Positions 22,987 through 32,468 of a DNA stretch of 64,000 bases are shown one piece after another. The stretch is from Bacteroidota bacterium (GTDB lineage: Bacteria > Bacteroidota > Bacteroidia > Bacteroidales > F082). Position numbers and translations under genes: made by a program. The notes beneath the pieces are model-generated. The model had not been told where the DNA came from. It was given only the letters and a program-made list of their open reading frames with translations, and searched no databases. The number at the start of each line of letters is the position of its first letter. The first letter of the stretch is position 1. The stretch is taken from contig JADJXJ010000001.1 of the NCBI GenBank assembly GCA_016715945.1, forward strand, positions 1,612,001 to 1,676,000, written 5' to 3'.

Positions 22987-23624
22987 CGCATGTCAACTAC
23001 ATCGATGCCAGGATAATCGGCCGGATTGAAAGTGAAGAAGTTTCGCGGAAGGGTGGCATTGGGCGTCATGCGGCTGAGGTCGTAAATAAACTGGTTGCCG
23101 CCATTATCGAAGATCACAAGGCGCGACAGTTGCTCCGCGGCTTCGCGTACACCTACAATCACTTTGGGAAACTTGCTGCCGGCTTGAGCTTTCAATTCAA
23201 TGGTTTTCAGTCCTTTGGCCTGATTATCTTTATCACTGCCAAAGGAAGCCTTATAATCCTTTGCATAGGTAGTGAGGAGGTTGGTTGGGCTCAATGCCTC
23301 GTCGCCCTGACCTGCATTGCTCACCATTACCTCATTGCTTTCGGGGAGGTAGGTCCAGACAGTCTTTCCATCGCTGACGATGGTTTGCCCGTCGATGAGC
23401 ACTTTATAGGCATCCCCGTTGAGGAAGAGGGTACCGTTCTTTTTTTCGTTGATTCCCGCCCTGGTGTTGATCATCTGGTAGGTGAAATCGATCTTGAGGT
23501 TAGGGGTGTTGCGGGTTTTGTCGATCACAGCGTTAAGGAGCTGATCGGCGTTTTTTTGGGCCATTAGCTGCTGAACCTGGAAAATTGCCCCGAAAAGGAG
23601 CATGAAAAAGATCAAACGCTTCAT
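22983..23624 (-). CDS. lolA: LolA-like outer-membrane lipoprotein carrier
   Basis: A 213-residue periplasmic protein with a signal peptide (LIFFMLLFGAIFQVQQLMA) and the LolA-type half-barrel: NLKIDFTYQMIN, GTLFLNGDAYKVLIDGQTIVSDGKTVWTYLPESNEVMV, and LIIFD-like strand RLVIFDNGGNQFIYDL. It would carry lipoproteins across the periplasm. The start overlaps the ftsK stop by one base (TAATG), and the stop overlaps the next gene, giving a tight ftsK-lolA-DUF481 operon. FtsK followed by LolA is a common arrangement in many bacteria. Confidence 0.88.
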   Translation of the reverse strand: MKRLIFFMLLFGAIFQVQQLMAQKNADQLLNAVIDKTRNTPNLKIDFTYQMINTRAGINEKKNGTLFLNGDAYKVLIDGQTIVSDGKTVWTYLPESNEVMVSNAGQGDEALSPTNLLTTYAKDYKASFGSDKDNQAKGLKTIELKAQAGSKFPKVIVGVREAAEQLSRLVIFDNGGNQFIYDLSRMTPNATLPRNFFTFNPADYPGIDVVDMR

Positions 23625-26116
23625 TATTTTTCGTTGTTCGTACGACTGTAGTAATCCTTCAAAAACTGTTCCAAAGCCATCGTGCCGTTCACTTTTACTT
23701 CGCGAGCCTTCGATCCTTCGAACGGACCTACGATGCCGGCGGCTTCGAGCTGATCGATGATGCGGGCGGCGCGGTTGTAACCAAGCTTGAGTTTGCGCTG
23801 AAGCAGCGAGGTCGAACCCTGTTGGGTTTCGACGATGACGCGGGCAGCATCTTCAAAAAGCGGGTCACGTTCGCCCAAATCGAGCACTTCGCCCACTTCG
23901 TCCTGTTCATCCGCATATTCTGGCAGATGAAATGCATCGGGATAGCCTCGTTGCGATCCGATGTAATCGGTAAGACGCTCTACCTCAGGTGTATCAATAA
24001 AGGCGCATTGCAGGCGGATGAGGTCGCTGCCGGTGCTGAGCAGCATATCGCCCCGGCCTACAAGCTGGTCGGCGCCGCCGGTGTCGAGAATGGTGCGCGA
24101 GTCGGTGCGCGAGATCACCCTGAATGCAATCCGTGCAGGGAAGTTGGCCTTGATGGTACCTGTGATGATATTCACCGTAGGACGCTGGGTGGCGATGATA
24201 AGGTGGATACCCACCGCACGGGCCAGCTGCGCCAGCCGGGTGATCGGACCTTCAACTTCCTTGCCGGCAGTCATGATGAGGTCGGCAAACTCGTCAATAA
24301 TCAGCACGATATACGGCAGAAAACGGTGTCCTTCGTTGGGGTTGAGTTTTCTCGACCGGAACTTCTCGTTGTATTCCTTGATGTTGCGCACCTGGGCATC
24401 CTTAAGCAGCTCGTAGCGGTTGTCCATCTCGATGGTGAGCGAGTTGAGGGTGCGCACCACCTTGCGGGTATCGGTGATGATGGCCTCTTCCGAATCGGGC
24501 AGTTTGGCCAGAAAATGCCGCTCGATACGGCTGTATAGGTTCAGCTCCACCTTTTTCGGGTCAACCATCACAAACTTAAGCTCCGACGGGTGCTTGGTGT
24601 AAAGCAGCGAAGTGATGATCGCATTGAGGCCCACCGATTTACCCTGACCGGTGGCCCCTGCCATGAGGATGTGGGGCATGCGGGTAAGGTCGGCCACAAA
24701 GCTCTCGTTGGCTATGGTTTTTCCCAGGCCGAACGGAAGCTCGTAATTGCCCGACCTGAAACGCTCTGATGCAATGATGCTGCGCATCGAAACGATTTCG
24801 GGTTTCATATTGGGCACCTCGATACCCACCGTGCCTTTGCCGGGGATGGGTGCAATGATGCGGATACCCAGGGCCGACAAGCTCAGCGCAATATCGTCTT
24901 CCAAACCCTTGATGCGGCTGATGCGGATGCCGGGCGCAGGAACAATCTCGTACAAGGTGACCGTTGGTCCGATGGTTGCCTTGATTTTTTCGATCCCGAT
25001 GGAATAGTTTGCCAGGGTTTCGACAATGCGCTTTTTATTTGCTTCGAGTTCCGACCGCTCAACAGTGATGGTGCCGTCGCCGTATTCGAAGAGCAGCTCA
25101 ATCGGGGGGAATTTATAATCGGGCAGGTCGAGACGGGGGTCGTACAAGGTATCCAGGGTCTGGCGTTCGATGGAACCTTTCTTGCGTTGATTTTCCTCAG
25201 GCTTATTGGCATTGGCCACCTCAAGGGGCAATTCGTCCACAGGTGCAGCAGCGGGTTTGTCAGCAACAACAGCTGCAACGGTCGGCTCAAGCTCAAGCTC
25301 TATGGGCTTGTTGGTCGGCCTGACAGACACCTCTTCAATTTTTGATTCTTCATCCTCCACGGCATATTCCACCGTGTTGTACAGGTCTCCCTTTTCGTCG
25401 GCAACACCGGTGCGGGCAGGTTGATCTTCCGGCTTTGGCTTTTTACCGAAAGTAATAGCAAAAGTCCAGATTATGAATACGATAAGAATGAACAGGATGA
25501 CCATCATCAAGCCTGGTTTACCCAGAATTGCTGAAAGGTAGTCGCGGACAAAAAGGCCTGTGAGTCCGCCCAAAGTATTCAGAGGATGGTTGGGAAACAA
25601 GGTGGCCAGCAGCAGTGGCAGCCAGAGCAGGCTCATCACTGCATATTTCCAGATTCCCCAGCCACCCAGCAAGTTGCGTTTGAATACCAGCCTGTAGCCG
25701 ATCAGAAAAGACAGAAAAGGCAGGAAAAAGGCACCCAGTCCGAACCCTTCTTTAACAAGGAGCTGACTCAGGAATGCCCCCAGGTTACCCATCCAGTTGT
25801 TGATTTGCAATCCCTTTTCGGTGAGCACCAGGCGCACGGGAAGGTCGCTGAAATAATCGTCGGTGAGTTCGCCAAACCAGTTGATGTAGAACGAAACGAA
25901 GGCAAGAGCCAGGTAGGCCGAGGCAAACAAAAAGAAGATGCCGGTGGCCTGTGTGGTACGCGGCCCCATGCGGAGGATGGGAAGCTTACGCTTAGGCTTC
26001 GGAGGTTTTGGCGTTGCGGCCTTTTTTTTGTTTTCAGGCACAGCAGCACCTGCCGGCGCTGTTGTGCTGCTGTCGGGTGCGGTTTGTTCTAATAGCTTGT
26101 TTACTGGCCTGGCCAT
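23624..26116 (-). CDS. ftsK: DNA translocase FtsK
   Basis: An 830-residue septal DNA pump that clears the terminus region during division. The N-terminus has about four TM helices (to about residue 205), then an acidic, Pro/Ala-rich linker, the alpha/beta RecA-type motor with Walker [15 protein letters not shown] and Walker [15 protein letters not shown], and a C-terminal gamma winged helix ([24 protein letters not shown]) that reads polar KOPS-like sites. An in-frame TTG at 26140 lies inside the -7 box, so ATG 26116 (MARPVNK) is the start. It is first in the operon with lolA and the DUF481-like gene. Confidence 0.95.
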   Translation of the reverse strand: MARPVNKLLEQTAPDSSTTAPAGAAVPENKKKAATPKPPKPKRKLPILRMGPRTTQATGIFFLFASAYLALAFVSFYINWFGELTDDYFSDLPVRLVLTEKGLQINNWMGNLGAFLSQLLVKEGFGLGAFFLPFLSFLIGYRLVFKRNLLGGWGIWKYAVMSLLWLPLLLATLFPNHPLNTLGGLTGLFVRDYLSAILGKPGLMMVILFILIVFIIWTFAITFGKKPKPEDQPARTGVADEKGDLYNTVEYAVEDEESKIEEVSVRPTNKPIELELEPTVAAVVADKPAAAPVDELPLEVANANKPEENQRKKGSIERQTLDTLYDPRLDLPDYKFPPIELLFEYGDGTITVERSELEANKKRIVETLANYSIGIEKIKATIGPTVTLYEIVPAPGIRISRIKGLEDDIALSLSALGIRIIAPIPGKGTVGIEVPNMKPEIVSMRSIIASERFRSGNYELPFGLGKTIANESFVADLTRMPHILMAGATGQGKSVGLNAIITSLLYTKHPSELKFVMVDPKKVELNLYSRIERHFLAKLPDSEEAIITDTRKVVRTLNSLTIEMDNRYELLKDAQVRNIKEYNEKFRSRKLNPNEGHRFLPYIVLIIDEFADLIMTAGKEVEGPITRLAQLARAVGIHLIIATQRPTVNIITGTIKANFPARIAFRVISRTDSRTILDTGGADQLVGRGDMLLSTGSDLIRLQCAFIDTPEVERLTDYIGSQRGYPDAFHLPEYADEQDEVGEVLDLGERDPLFEDAARVIVETQQGSTSLLQRKLKLGYNRAARIIDQLEAAGIVGPFEGSKAREVKVNGTMALEQFLKDYYSRTNNEK

Positions 26117-26137
26117 GCCACGGTATGCTTTAGCGGG

Positions 26138-26145
26138 CAAAATTA
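26138..26145 (-). promoter_or_regulatory. -7 box TAATTTTG for the ftsK operon
   Basis: Exact TAnnTTTG match on the minus strand, 21 bases before the ftsK ATG at 26116. It lies head to head with the purE promoter about 70 bases away. Confidence 0.65.
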
Positions 26146-26211
26146 AGCAATTCCGTTTGCCGGCGACTTATACCAGTGCAGGACAATGGGATAGTGCACT
26201 TTCAATTGTGA

Positions 26212-26219
26212 TATCTTTG
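26212..26219 (+). promoter_or_regulatory. -7 box TATCTTTG for purE
   Basis: Exact TAnnTTTG match 21 bases upstream of the purE ATG at 26241; the same octamer as the purK box. Confidence 0.7.
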
Positions 26220-26240
26220 TGCCGATCAACAGCAAAAACC

Positions 26241-26744
26241 ATGACAACACAGCCACATGCCCTGGTGGGAATAATTATGGGATCGGACAGCGACCTGCCT
26301 GTAATGCGCGAAGCTGCTATTCAGCTCGATGGGTTTGGTATTCCGTGGGAGATGCGCGTTGTTTCGGCACACCGCACACCCGAATGGATGGTGGAATATG
26401 CCAAAACTGCCGCCGGTCGTGGGCTGAAGGTTATCATAGCCGGTGCCGGGGGTGCTGCACACCTGCCGGGCATGGTTGCCAGCCTGACGCCGCTGCCCGT
26501 AATCGGCGTGCCGGTAAAATCGTCCAACTCCATCGAAGGCATCGACTCTTTGCTTTCCATTGTGCAGATGCCCAAAGGCATACCCGTGGCCACCGTGGCC
26601 ATCAACGGCGCTGCCAATGCCGGATTGCTCGCAGCCAGAATACTGGCTTCGGCCGACTCGAGTATCCGACAGAAAATGGAAGAATTTATGAAGCGGCAAA
26701 CCCAGGCTGTGCTGGAGAAAGCCGCCAACGAACTGAAGATCTGA
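26241..26744 (+). CDS. purE: N5-carboxyaminoimidazole ribonucleotide mutase (class I)
   Basis: A 167-residue enzyme that moves the carboxyl group of N5-CAIR to give CAIR, downstream of PurK. Clear motifs are [13 protein letters not shown] (about 10-22), [11 protein letters not shown] with the catalytic His, [15 protein letters not shown], and [35 protein letters not shown]. Presence of purK in the window supports the class I, N5-CAIR-using form. The open frame runs upstream to 25938 but that part is antisense to ftsK. It has its own promoter. Confidence 0.95.
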   Translation: MTTQPHALVGIIMGSDSDLPVMREAAIQLDGFGIPWEMRVVSAHRTPEWMVEYAKTAAGRGLKVIIAGAGGAAHLPGMVASLTPLPVIGVPVKSSNSIEGIDSLLSIVQMPKGIPVATVAINGAANAGLLAARILASADSSIRQKMEEFMKRQTQAVLEKAANELKI

Positions 26745-26785
26745 CCTTTAGATGGTTCGTTAAATGAAATCCGATGCCCTGCGCA

Positions 26786-29272
26786 TCACTTCCCTGCCGA
26801 ACGGGTATAGATGTTTTGCATATTGCGGTAACCCGGCCTGTCGAGGTACCAGTCGGGGTAGAGCTGCCCGCCCGATTGTGCCCAGTCGGCAAAACGCAGG
26901 TGGGTAAGCAGGATGTCGGCCTTTTCCACAGGATAATCGAAGGTCACGGGAATCTCAATGGCCCAGGGCAGGCTGCTTCCAGTTTTATAGTATTTTCCCG
27001 TGGCGCTGTTGCTGGCATCGTCGGAAGTTCCAAAATAGGCCGGATTGGCAAGTGCGGTAGGCGCATGATCGGGCAGGTGAACCTCCTTGCCCCTGTCGCC
27101 CCCAACGATGATAAACGGGTTGAATGGCGCCTGACCGAAAACAGCCTGCGGCTGCGATAAGGTCATGAACATGCTGAGGGTATCGGTAAGCAGATACGGT
27201 TGCTCAGGCACCGTGTTGATAAAGGTTTCCGAAGGATAAATGGTGTTGATGGCGTCCATGACAATCCACACCGTCTGGCTGCTGTGGCCGGCTTCGAAGC
27301 CTTTGGGATCGGTAGTGATGTAATTTGAGGCAATTGTACCGCCTGTTACAGAAGCCACATGTTCGGGCGCAATATCGAAAGCCACGGCAAAGCCGTTATC
27401 AAACCCGGCCCCGGCAGCCATCAGCCGGAACTTTCCTTCCACATCCACCAACTGGTTCTGTGCGTTGGTCACCATCCTGAAATTGGCAATCACAACCACA
27501 TCGTTGAAGTCGAAATCGCCAAGCGAAGGCCAGAGGTCTTCGAAAGCAAAGGTGGTGAAAGTATTTTCGGCCGGATACCACGAAACGAATGCCCTCAGCG
27601 GATCGTTGGGAAAAGCATCCAGGTCGTCGGGCACACCATCGTTGTCGGTGTCGATGATGGCCACAGCGCCCAGTCCTTCGGGATTGCAGGCGGTGATGGG
27701 CAGGAAGTTTTGCTCGTTGCCCGGACTAACCACGGTAGCTCCATTGACAAAATGCTGGCTTACAGGCGTTCCCGGCAGGATATTCAACAAAGGTGTCGAA
27801 GCTTCGATGGCTCCCCTGACCTGCACGCCCGACATGGTGAACGAGGTGGTTGCCTTGATGGTATTGAGCTGCCCGTTGCCGTTGATGGTCCGGTAAAGCA
27901 CAAACTGCGGGGTGGAAAGCATGCTGCCGTCGTTGAGATTGAATCCAGCACCTCCGTTTATCTGAATCATTACGGCACTGCTAAGGTAACCCGAGTTGAA
28001 TGCAGTGGTGCCCGAATTCACCTCGGCCTTGCCTTGCACTACAATCTTGCAATTGTTGAATACCGTGCTCGACGAATTGATGTTGAACCTTCCGGCAACA
28101 CTGATGCTTCCATTGTTGGTAAATACCCTGCCTGAGTTGATGTTCAGGTCGCCGGATTCGGCACTCAGTGTGGCGATACTCCCGTTGTTGGTGAACGTAG
28201 AATTGCCATTGATGCTCAGCCTGTTGGTTTGTATTTCGAACAAACCCTCATTGATGCAGGTGCTGCCGTTGAATTCACAAAAGGTGCCTGCAACGGCCGT
28301 TCCAAAGTTCTCGAACCTGGCTACATTGTTGAATTTGAGCCAGGTAGCTGAACTTATTGTGCCGTAGTTGGTGATGGTTGCACCGTTGCAATCAATTTTG
28401 GATTGGGTTGTAAAAGCGCCAAGGTTGACAAAAGGTTCCGACAGACTTTGAATTACAGCCTCCTGACTCACCTGGATAGTTCCATGGTTGAGCAATACCC
28501 CGGTTGTGGAAATATTGCCGTTGATATTCAGGGTGGCATTGGCATACACTTTCACGCTGTTGCTGTTGCCCCACATGGATATTGAACCCGTAGTAAGGCT
28601 GCCGGAGCCGGTAACAACGATATGGCAGTTGGTGCCCAGGGAAATATTCTGATTGATGTTGGCCGTGCCACAAACCTTGAGGGTGCCCCCACCGTTCCAG
28701 CTCTGAAAATTGACTGTCCCGTCGAATGTGCCTGTTACACAATATGTTTTGCCGTTACCGATATTTACCTGTCCACTGCCCGAGATCACTTCGTCGCACA
28801 CATCGCAGCCCGGACCAGGGTCAGGTTCCGGGATTCCAACCGACTTGAGCTGACTGATTTTAGCCGGGGGAAACCTGTACACCAGTTGGTTGCCGCTGAG
28901 GGTAAGCTGCTGCATCATCTGCTCGCCGGTGCTGGTATGCAATACCAGAAAGAGCGACTGCAGGTGTGCAGGCACATTGAGCGTCTGCTCAAAATCCTGT
29001 TGTGAATTCAGGCTGCCCGAAACAAGCTGTACCCCGCCCGCAAAGGGATTGCCACTGTAAATGCTTATACGCGATTGCAGGGGGTAATATCCCGTTTGGG
29101 GAAGCCCGATTTTGACCGTTACCGGTTTGGTATTGGACCAGGTGAAGCCGGCCGGTACTTTCAAATCGCGGGTGGAACCGGTCTTCTTGACAAAATCCGC
29201 ATCCTTGCGGCATCCCCAACTGAAAATCATCAGCATGGAAAGGAATGCCAGACCTAAGCTATGAGCGCGCAT
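26786..29272 (-). CDS. LruC-domain lipoprotein with repetitive beta-rich middle
   Basis: A surface or periplasmic lipoprotein of 828 residues. The N-terminus ends in LMIFSWGC, a near-lipobox with Cys21. Residues of about 30-130 form a strand-rich module; from about 165 to 520 the sequence is Asn/Gly/Ser/Thr-rich with recurring TFTNNGSI, FTNNGSISV and NINSGRVF-like units of roughly 20 residues, suggesting a beta-solenoid. A Ca-binding-like DTDNDGVPDDLDAFPNDP follows near 545, then the LruC domain with SLGDFDFNDVVV. Function is unknown; LruC proteins are known from Leptospira and Bacteroidota. A single gene, not clearly part of an operon. Confidence 0.82.
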   Translation of the reverse strand: MRAHSLGLAFLSMLMIFSWGCRKDADFVKKTGSTRDLKVPAGFTWSNTKPVTVKIGLPQTGYYPLQSRISIYSGNPFAGGVQLVSGSLNSQQDFEQTLNVPAHLQSLFLVLHTSTGEQMMQQLTLSGNQLVYRFPPAKISQLKSVGIPEPDPGPGCDVCDEVISGSGQVNIGNGKTYCVTGTFDGTVNFQSWNGGGTLKVCGTANINQNISLGTNCHIVVTGSGSLTTGSISMWGNSNSVKVYANATLNINGNISTTGVLLNHGTIQVSQEAVIQSLSEPFVNLGAFTTQSKIDCNGATITNYGTISSATWLKFNNVARFENFGTAVAGTFCEFNGSTCINEGLFEIQTNRLSINGNSTFTNNGSIATLSAESGDLNINSGRVFTNNGSISVAGRFNINSSSTVFNNCKIVVQGKAEVNSGTTAFNSGYLSSAVMIQINGGAGFNLNDGSMLSTPQFVLYRTINGNGQLNTIKATTSFTMSGVQVRGAIEASTPLLNILPGTPVSQHFVNGATVVSPGNEQNFLPITACNPEGLGAVAIIDTDNDGVPDDLDAFPNDPLRAFVSWYPAENTFTTFAFEDLWPSLGDFDFNDVVVIANFRMVTNAQNQLVDVEGKFRLMAAGAGFDNGFAVAFDIAPEHVASVTGGTIASNYITTDPKGFEAGHSSQTVWIVMDAINTIYPSETFINTVPEQPYLLTDTLSMFMTLSQPQAVFGQAPFNPFIIVGGDRGKEVHLPDHAPTALANPAYFGTSDDASNSATGKYYKTGSSLPWAIEIPVTFDYPVEKADILLTHLRFADWAQSGGQLYPDWYLDRPGYRNMQNIYTRSAGK

Positions 29273-29423
29273 TGGATTAGTTTTTTAATTCGATATTCAA
29301 ATTTCGTGCAAAACAATATCATATTGATATTCAGCACTATAATCAGAATCTAAGTGGTAAGTGAGTACAAAATTCAGCCTCGGTTTCCAATATTGGGATA
29401 CGTGCTGAATAGCGGGCAGAAAA

Positions 29424-30227
29424 TCAGCTGTTGGTGACCGGGATGCCCAGGGCTTTCTGCAACTGAGGCACAGCCATTTTTCCGGCTTCGTAGCCAATGT
29501 CGAAGATTTCCTGGGCTTTATCGAATTCGAAAGTGGTGTAGTTTCTTGCCTCCGGCGGGTCGATCAGCAGGTGGCAATCGGGAAGCTGATCACGCAAGGT
29601 GTTTTGCACAGCAATGAAAAGGCAGCGCTCGCCCACCTGTCGCATGGTTTTGAAACTGCCATTGCTCATCACAGTGTGGTTGGAATTGACACCAACGATC
29701 AACCTTCCCTTTTTCTTCAGGCACGAAATTGGAAGGTTCAGGGTGAGTCCGCCGTCCACGTACTGGTATTTTCCGATGCGGACGGGTTCGAAAATGATGG
29801 GAATGGACGAGGAGGCCATGACCGCCCGTGCAAGATTGCCCTTACGAATCAGCTCGTTTTGCCCGGTATTGAGGTTGGTCACCGAAACGATGAGCGGAAT
29901 CAGCAACTTTTCGAAGCTGTTGTGCGGGATGAACTTGTGAAGCTGTTCTTCGAGCACTTTAAGGCTGCCTATCCCACCTTTGAGACCGAGCCATTGCGGA
30001 AACGAAAAAAAGTCGGGCAATTTGATGGCTTTGAGCATGTCGTCGGGCGACACTCCGGCACAATACAACGCGCCCACGATGCTGCCCATACTTGCTCCGG
30101 CCACTTCCAGCGGAACCAGGCCGGCCTCGTTGAACGCCTTGAGCACCCCGGCATGCACAATGCCACGGGCACCACCCCCACTGAGCGAAATGGCAAATGA
30201 ACTGAATTGTTCTTCGTTTTGCTGCAT
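29424..30227 (-). CDS. Patatin-like phospholipase family protein
   Basis: A 267-residue cytoplasmic acyl hydrolase. The oxyanion loop GGGARG lies at 17-22, the nucleophile is Ser47 in GASMGS, and the dyad Asp is in the YVDGGLTLNLP segment. Start at 30227 is chosen because it places the ATG just before the first strand and 19 bases after a -7 box; the open frame upstream passes through a terminator hairpin. No signal peptide, so likely an intracellular lipase or lysophospholipase of unknown substrate. Confidence 0.88.
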   Translation of the reverse strand: MQQNEEQFSSFAISLSGGGARGIVHAGVLKAFNEAGLVPLEVAGASMGSIVGALYCAGVSPDDMLKAIKLPDFFSFPQWLGLKGGIGSLKVLEEQLHKFIPHNSFEKLLIPLIVSVTNLNTGQNELIRKGNLARAVMASSSIPIIFEPVRIGKYQYVDGGLTLNLPISCLKKKGRLIVGVNSNHTVMSNGSFKTMRQVGERCLFIAVQNTLRDQLPDCHLLIDPPEARNYTTFEFDKAQEIFDIGYEAGKMAVPQLQKALGIPVTNS

Positions 30228-30230
30228 AAT

Positions 30231-30263
30231 AAAAAAAGCGACTACCCAAAGATAGCCGCTTTT
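30231..30263 (-). terminator. Hairpin terminator after the cupin gene, overlapping a promoter
   Basis: AGCGACTA (30237-30244) pairs with TAGCCGCT (30253-30260) with one mismatch. On the minus strand it is followed by seven T, as expected for termination after the cupin gene; a shorter T-run lies on the other side. The loop and one arm contain the -7 box of the patatin gene (30247-30254). Confidence 0.72.
30247..30254 (-). promoter_or_regulatory. -7 box TATCTTTG for the patatin gene
   Basis: Exact TAnnTTTG match on the minus strand, 19 bases before the ATG at 30227, located in the loop and stem of the preceding terminator. Confidence 0.65.
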
Positions 30264-30289
30264 ATGCTTGGGTTGCACTTCGCCAGGTG

Positions 30290-30622
30290 TTATGCCTTGA
30301 TCATGGTTAAAATCATTTTGAAGGCCTGCACCGCATGCAAGGCATGCGGCACATTGGCCGGCATGATGACACTTTGACCGGCACTGACTTCCAGGGGATT
30401 GCCTCCGATCGTGATCACAGCTTTCCCTTCGATCACCTGAACCAGCGCATCAAAGGGAGCGGTGTGTTCCGAAAGCCCCTGGCCCTGGTCGAAGGCAAAC
30501 AGGCTGACATTGCCTTTTTCATTTTTCATCACCTGCCGACTTACCACTGCACCACTTTGATATTCAATGGAATCGACAAAGTCGAAAACCTTTGCGGTTT
30601 CGAAAAATTTTTGAGCTTGCAT
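30290..30622 (-). CDS. Small cupin-domain protein
   Basis: A 110-residue single-cupin protein. The metal-ligand motif 1 is partly kept (SEHTAPFDALVQVIEG, one His and a missing second His/Gln), and motif 2 reads VIMPANVPHALHA with its His. Such small cupins bind a metal and may act as isomerases, dioxygenases or sensors; no reaction can be assigned. It follows the alginate-export-type porin by 15 bases, so the two share a transcript. Confidence 0.85.
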   Translation of the reverse strand: MQAQKFFETAKVFDFVDSIEYQSGAVVSRQVMKNEKGNVSLFAFDQGQGLSEHTAPFDALVQVIEGKAVITIGGNPLEVSAGQSVIMPANVPHALHAVQAFKMILTMIKA

Positions 30623-30637
30623 GCGAAGGATAGATAT

Positions 30638-31915
30638 TTAGTTTTTGAAGAATACAGGTTTGTAGGTCAGCATAAGCCAGGCCCAGTTGGTAGTGTTTTC
30701 GTAGTTGCCGCCCCGAAGTTGCTGCAGCGTGGCCGTGCCGAACATATGCGAATAACCTGCCTGCAGATTGGCCTGATCGTTGATCTTGTAATTGAGGCTA
30801 AAGTCGATCTCGGTGCCCAGACCGGCAGGCATGGTTTCGCCTCCCGGACCTGGCTTGACCACATCGGCAGCAGCAGAGAACATATGCGCTGTGAGGGCAA
30901 GCACGGTTTTGCCATTTTTTCCTGAAAGACCGAGATAAAGGTCATTCAGGCCAACGCTGTTGAGGTGGTTACCCACATAGAAGAAGTTCATGAAACCATT
31001 GAATTTGTGGTTGGTGCCATAGAAGGGGTTGAAGCTCTTATTGGTGTATCCGGTAGGGTCGGCGGCCTTGTCCTTCATGCTTGTACCCGAAAGGTGCTCA
31101 AAACCAAGGGTACCGGTCAAGCGGCTGTTGAGCTTGTAGTCGGCTGCTGCCAGGAAGTTCATGGCCGAAAGCTCGCGTTCGGTCACATCTTTTCCGCCGG
31201 TGTAGTAAAAATTGCCCTGCAGGGACAGCTTCTTTTCACTATAAGTGAGTCTGGTGCCTGCAGTCTGGCTGAATACGGTTTTGTAGCGCTCTTTGCCGTT
31301 CTCGGTGTAGATCTTTTCCATACCGTTGTTCAGGAACAGGATGCTCATGCCGACTTTACCAAGTTTTCGGTTGTACCACATGAACTGCATGCTTTTGTAG
31401 CTTCCCGGCAGTGCATAACGGGTGCCGGCGAGCAGGTCGGCTGTTTGGTTAAACGCAAATCCGAGGTGCAGCTTGAAGTCTTTTTCATACTTAAACAATG
31501 CGAGGTCGTGTGCCCTGGCCTGCTGTGCCCATTCCACATTACCCAGAATGCGGGCATCGTCGTAGTTAAGCTCCTGTCGTCCGGCCTTGACCGAGAAACC
31601 ATCGGCAAACATCCATTCGGCCCAGGCCTGATGCACCATCACCCTGTTGCCTGTAATTCCCAGCTGGGGCGTTTCGCCCCAGAAGCGTACTTCCTGCAAG
31701 CTCAGGCCGGCTTTAAAATGATCCGACTTGTGTTCCAGATTGAGCCGGCTGCGCTGCGATACCTGAAAAGCAGCCTTGGCCGTGTCGGCCATGAGGGTTT
31801 TGAATCCATGGCGGTATTCGGCTCTCGGCCTGAACTCGCCCGAAATGGTGGTTTGCGCCAGCATCCAGGCCGGCAACACAAATAAAACAATGGTAGCAAT
31901 AACGTTTTGTTTCAT
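30638..31915 (-). CDS. Alginate-export-type outer-membrane porin
   Basis: A protein of about 425 residues with a signal peptide (IATIVLFVLPAWMLAQ) and a beta-barrel resembling the alginate export (AlgE-like) family: a start of TISGEFRPRAEYRHG, an arginine-rich SRLNLEHKSDHF strand, and many aromatic-ended strands to the final LTYKPVFF. In Bacteroidota such proteins are generic anion or small-molecule porins. The start at 31915 removes an improbable upstream extension. It lies 84 bases after the Rrf2 regulator and 15 bases before the cupin gene, suggesting that the regulator controls this set. Confidence 0.78.
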   Translation of the reverse strand: MKQNVIATIVLFVLPAWMLAQTTISGEFRPRAEYRHGFKTLMADTAKAAFQVSQRSRLNLEHKSDHFKAGLSLQEVRFWGETPQLGITGNRVMVHQAWAEWMFADGFSVKAGRQELNYDDARILGNVEWAQQARAHDLALFKYEKDFKLHLGFAFNQTADLLAGTRYALPGSYKSMQFMWYNRKLGKVGMSILFLNNGMEKIYTENGKERYKTVFSQTAGTRLTYSEKKLSLQGNFYYTGGKDVTERELSAMNFLAAADYKLNSRLTGTLGFEHLSGTSMKDKAADPTGYTNKSFNPFYGTNHKFNGFMNFFYVGNHLNSVGLNDLYLGLSGKNGKTVLALTAHMFSAAADVVKPGPGGETMPAGLGTEIDFSLNYKINDQANLQAGYSHMFGTATLQQLRGGNYENTTNWAWLMLTYKPVFFKN

Positions 31916-31999
31916 GGTGTTTGGGTTTTTAGGTATAACGGTATTGATTTTCCTGTTTTTGAGCAAATATTATTTTCAAGGTGATTTCAACTCTTCAAC

Positions 32000-32398
32000 T
32001 TACAGATAATCGGCCAGGGTGTTTCTGTTCAGGTGGTCGCGAAAGTCCTGGGTCATTTTGCGGGTAACGTTGTCCATGATGCAACGGTTGAACGGGCAGA
32101 TATGCTTGTCGTGCGGACAGCTGGTTACCTCAATTTTACCTTCGATGGACTCATAAATTTCGAGCAGGGTAATGTCTTTGGGGTCGCGTTTCAGGGTAAA
32201 TCCGCCGCTTGGGCCGCGCAGTGACTCAAGAAAACCGTCTTTCACCAGGCGCTGAAAGATTTTGGCCACATGGTGCTTCGAACTTTTGGTTACTTCAGCT
32301 ATCTGGAGCACATTGGTCACACCCTCGTTTTTGGCCACGACAATCATCCCATGCAGTGCAATGGAGGCAGCTTCGGTTAGTGTTACAATCTTTGTCAT
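32000..32398 (-). CDS. Rrf2-family transcriptional regulator with three cysteines
   Basis: A 132-residue winged-helix regulator. The N-terminal HTH spans about 28-65 (IAEVTKSSKHHVAKIFQRLVKDGFL, RGPSGGF wing). The Fe-S ligand candidates are Cys94, Cys101 and Cys106 in the pattern C-x6-C-x4-C, close to NsrR and IscR, which bind [2Fe-2S] or [4Fe-4S] clusters and sense NO, iron or redox state. It has its own promoter and is followed by a porin-cupin pair on the same strand. The signal is inferred only from the cysteines. Confidence 0.9.
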   Translation of the reverse strand: MTKIVTLTEAASIALHGMIVVAKNEGVTNVLQIAEVTKSSKHHVAKIFQRLVKDGFLESLRGPSGGFTLKRDPKDITLLEIYESIEGKIEVTSCPHDKHICPFNRCIMDNVTRKMTQDFRDHLNRNTLADYL

Positions 32399-32420
32399 CG
32401 CCTTTTTAGTAATTAAATAC

Positions 32421-32428
32421 CAAAATTA
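32421..32428 (-). promoter_or_regulatory. -7 box TAATTTTG for the Rrf2 regulator
   Basis: Exact TAnnTTTG match on the minus strand, 22 bases before the ATG at 32398. Confidence 0.65.
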
Positions 32429-32468
32429 GGCACTTTTTATGAAAGTCAAGCAACGGTACCCGTTTTTT

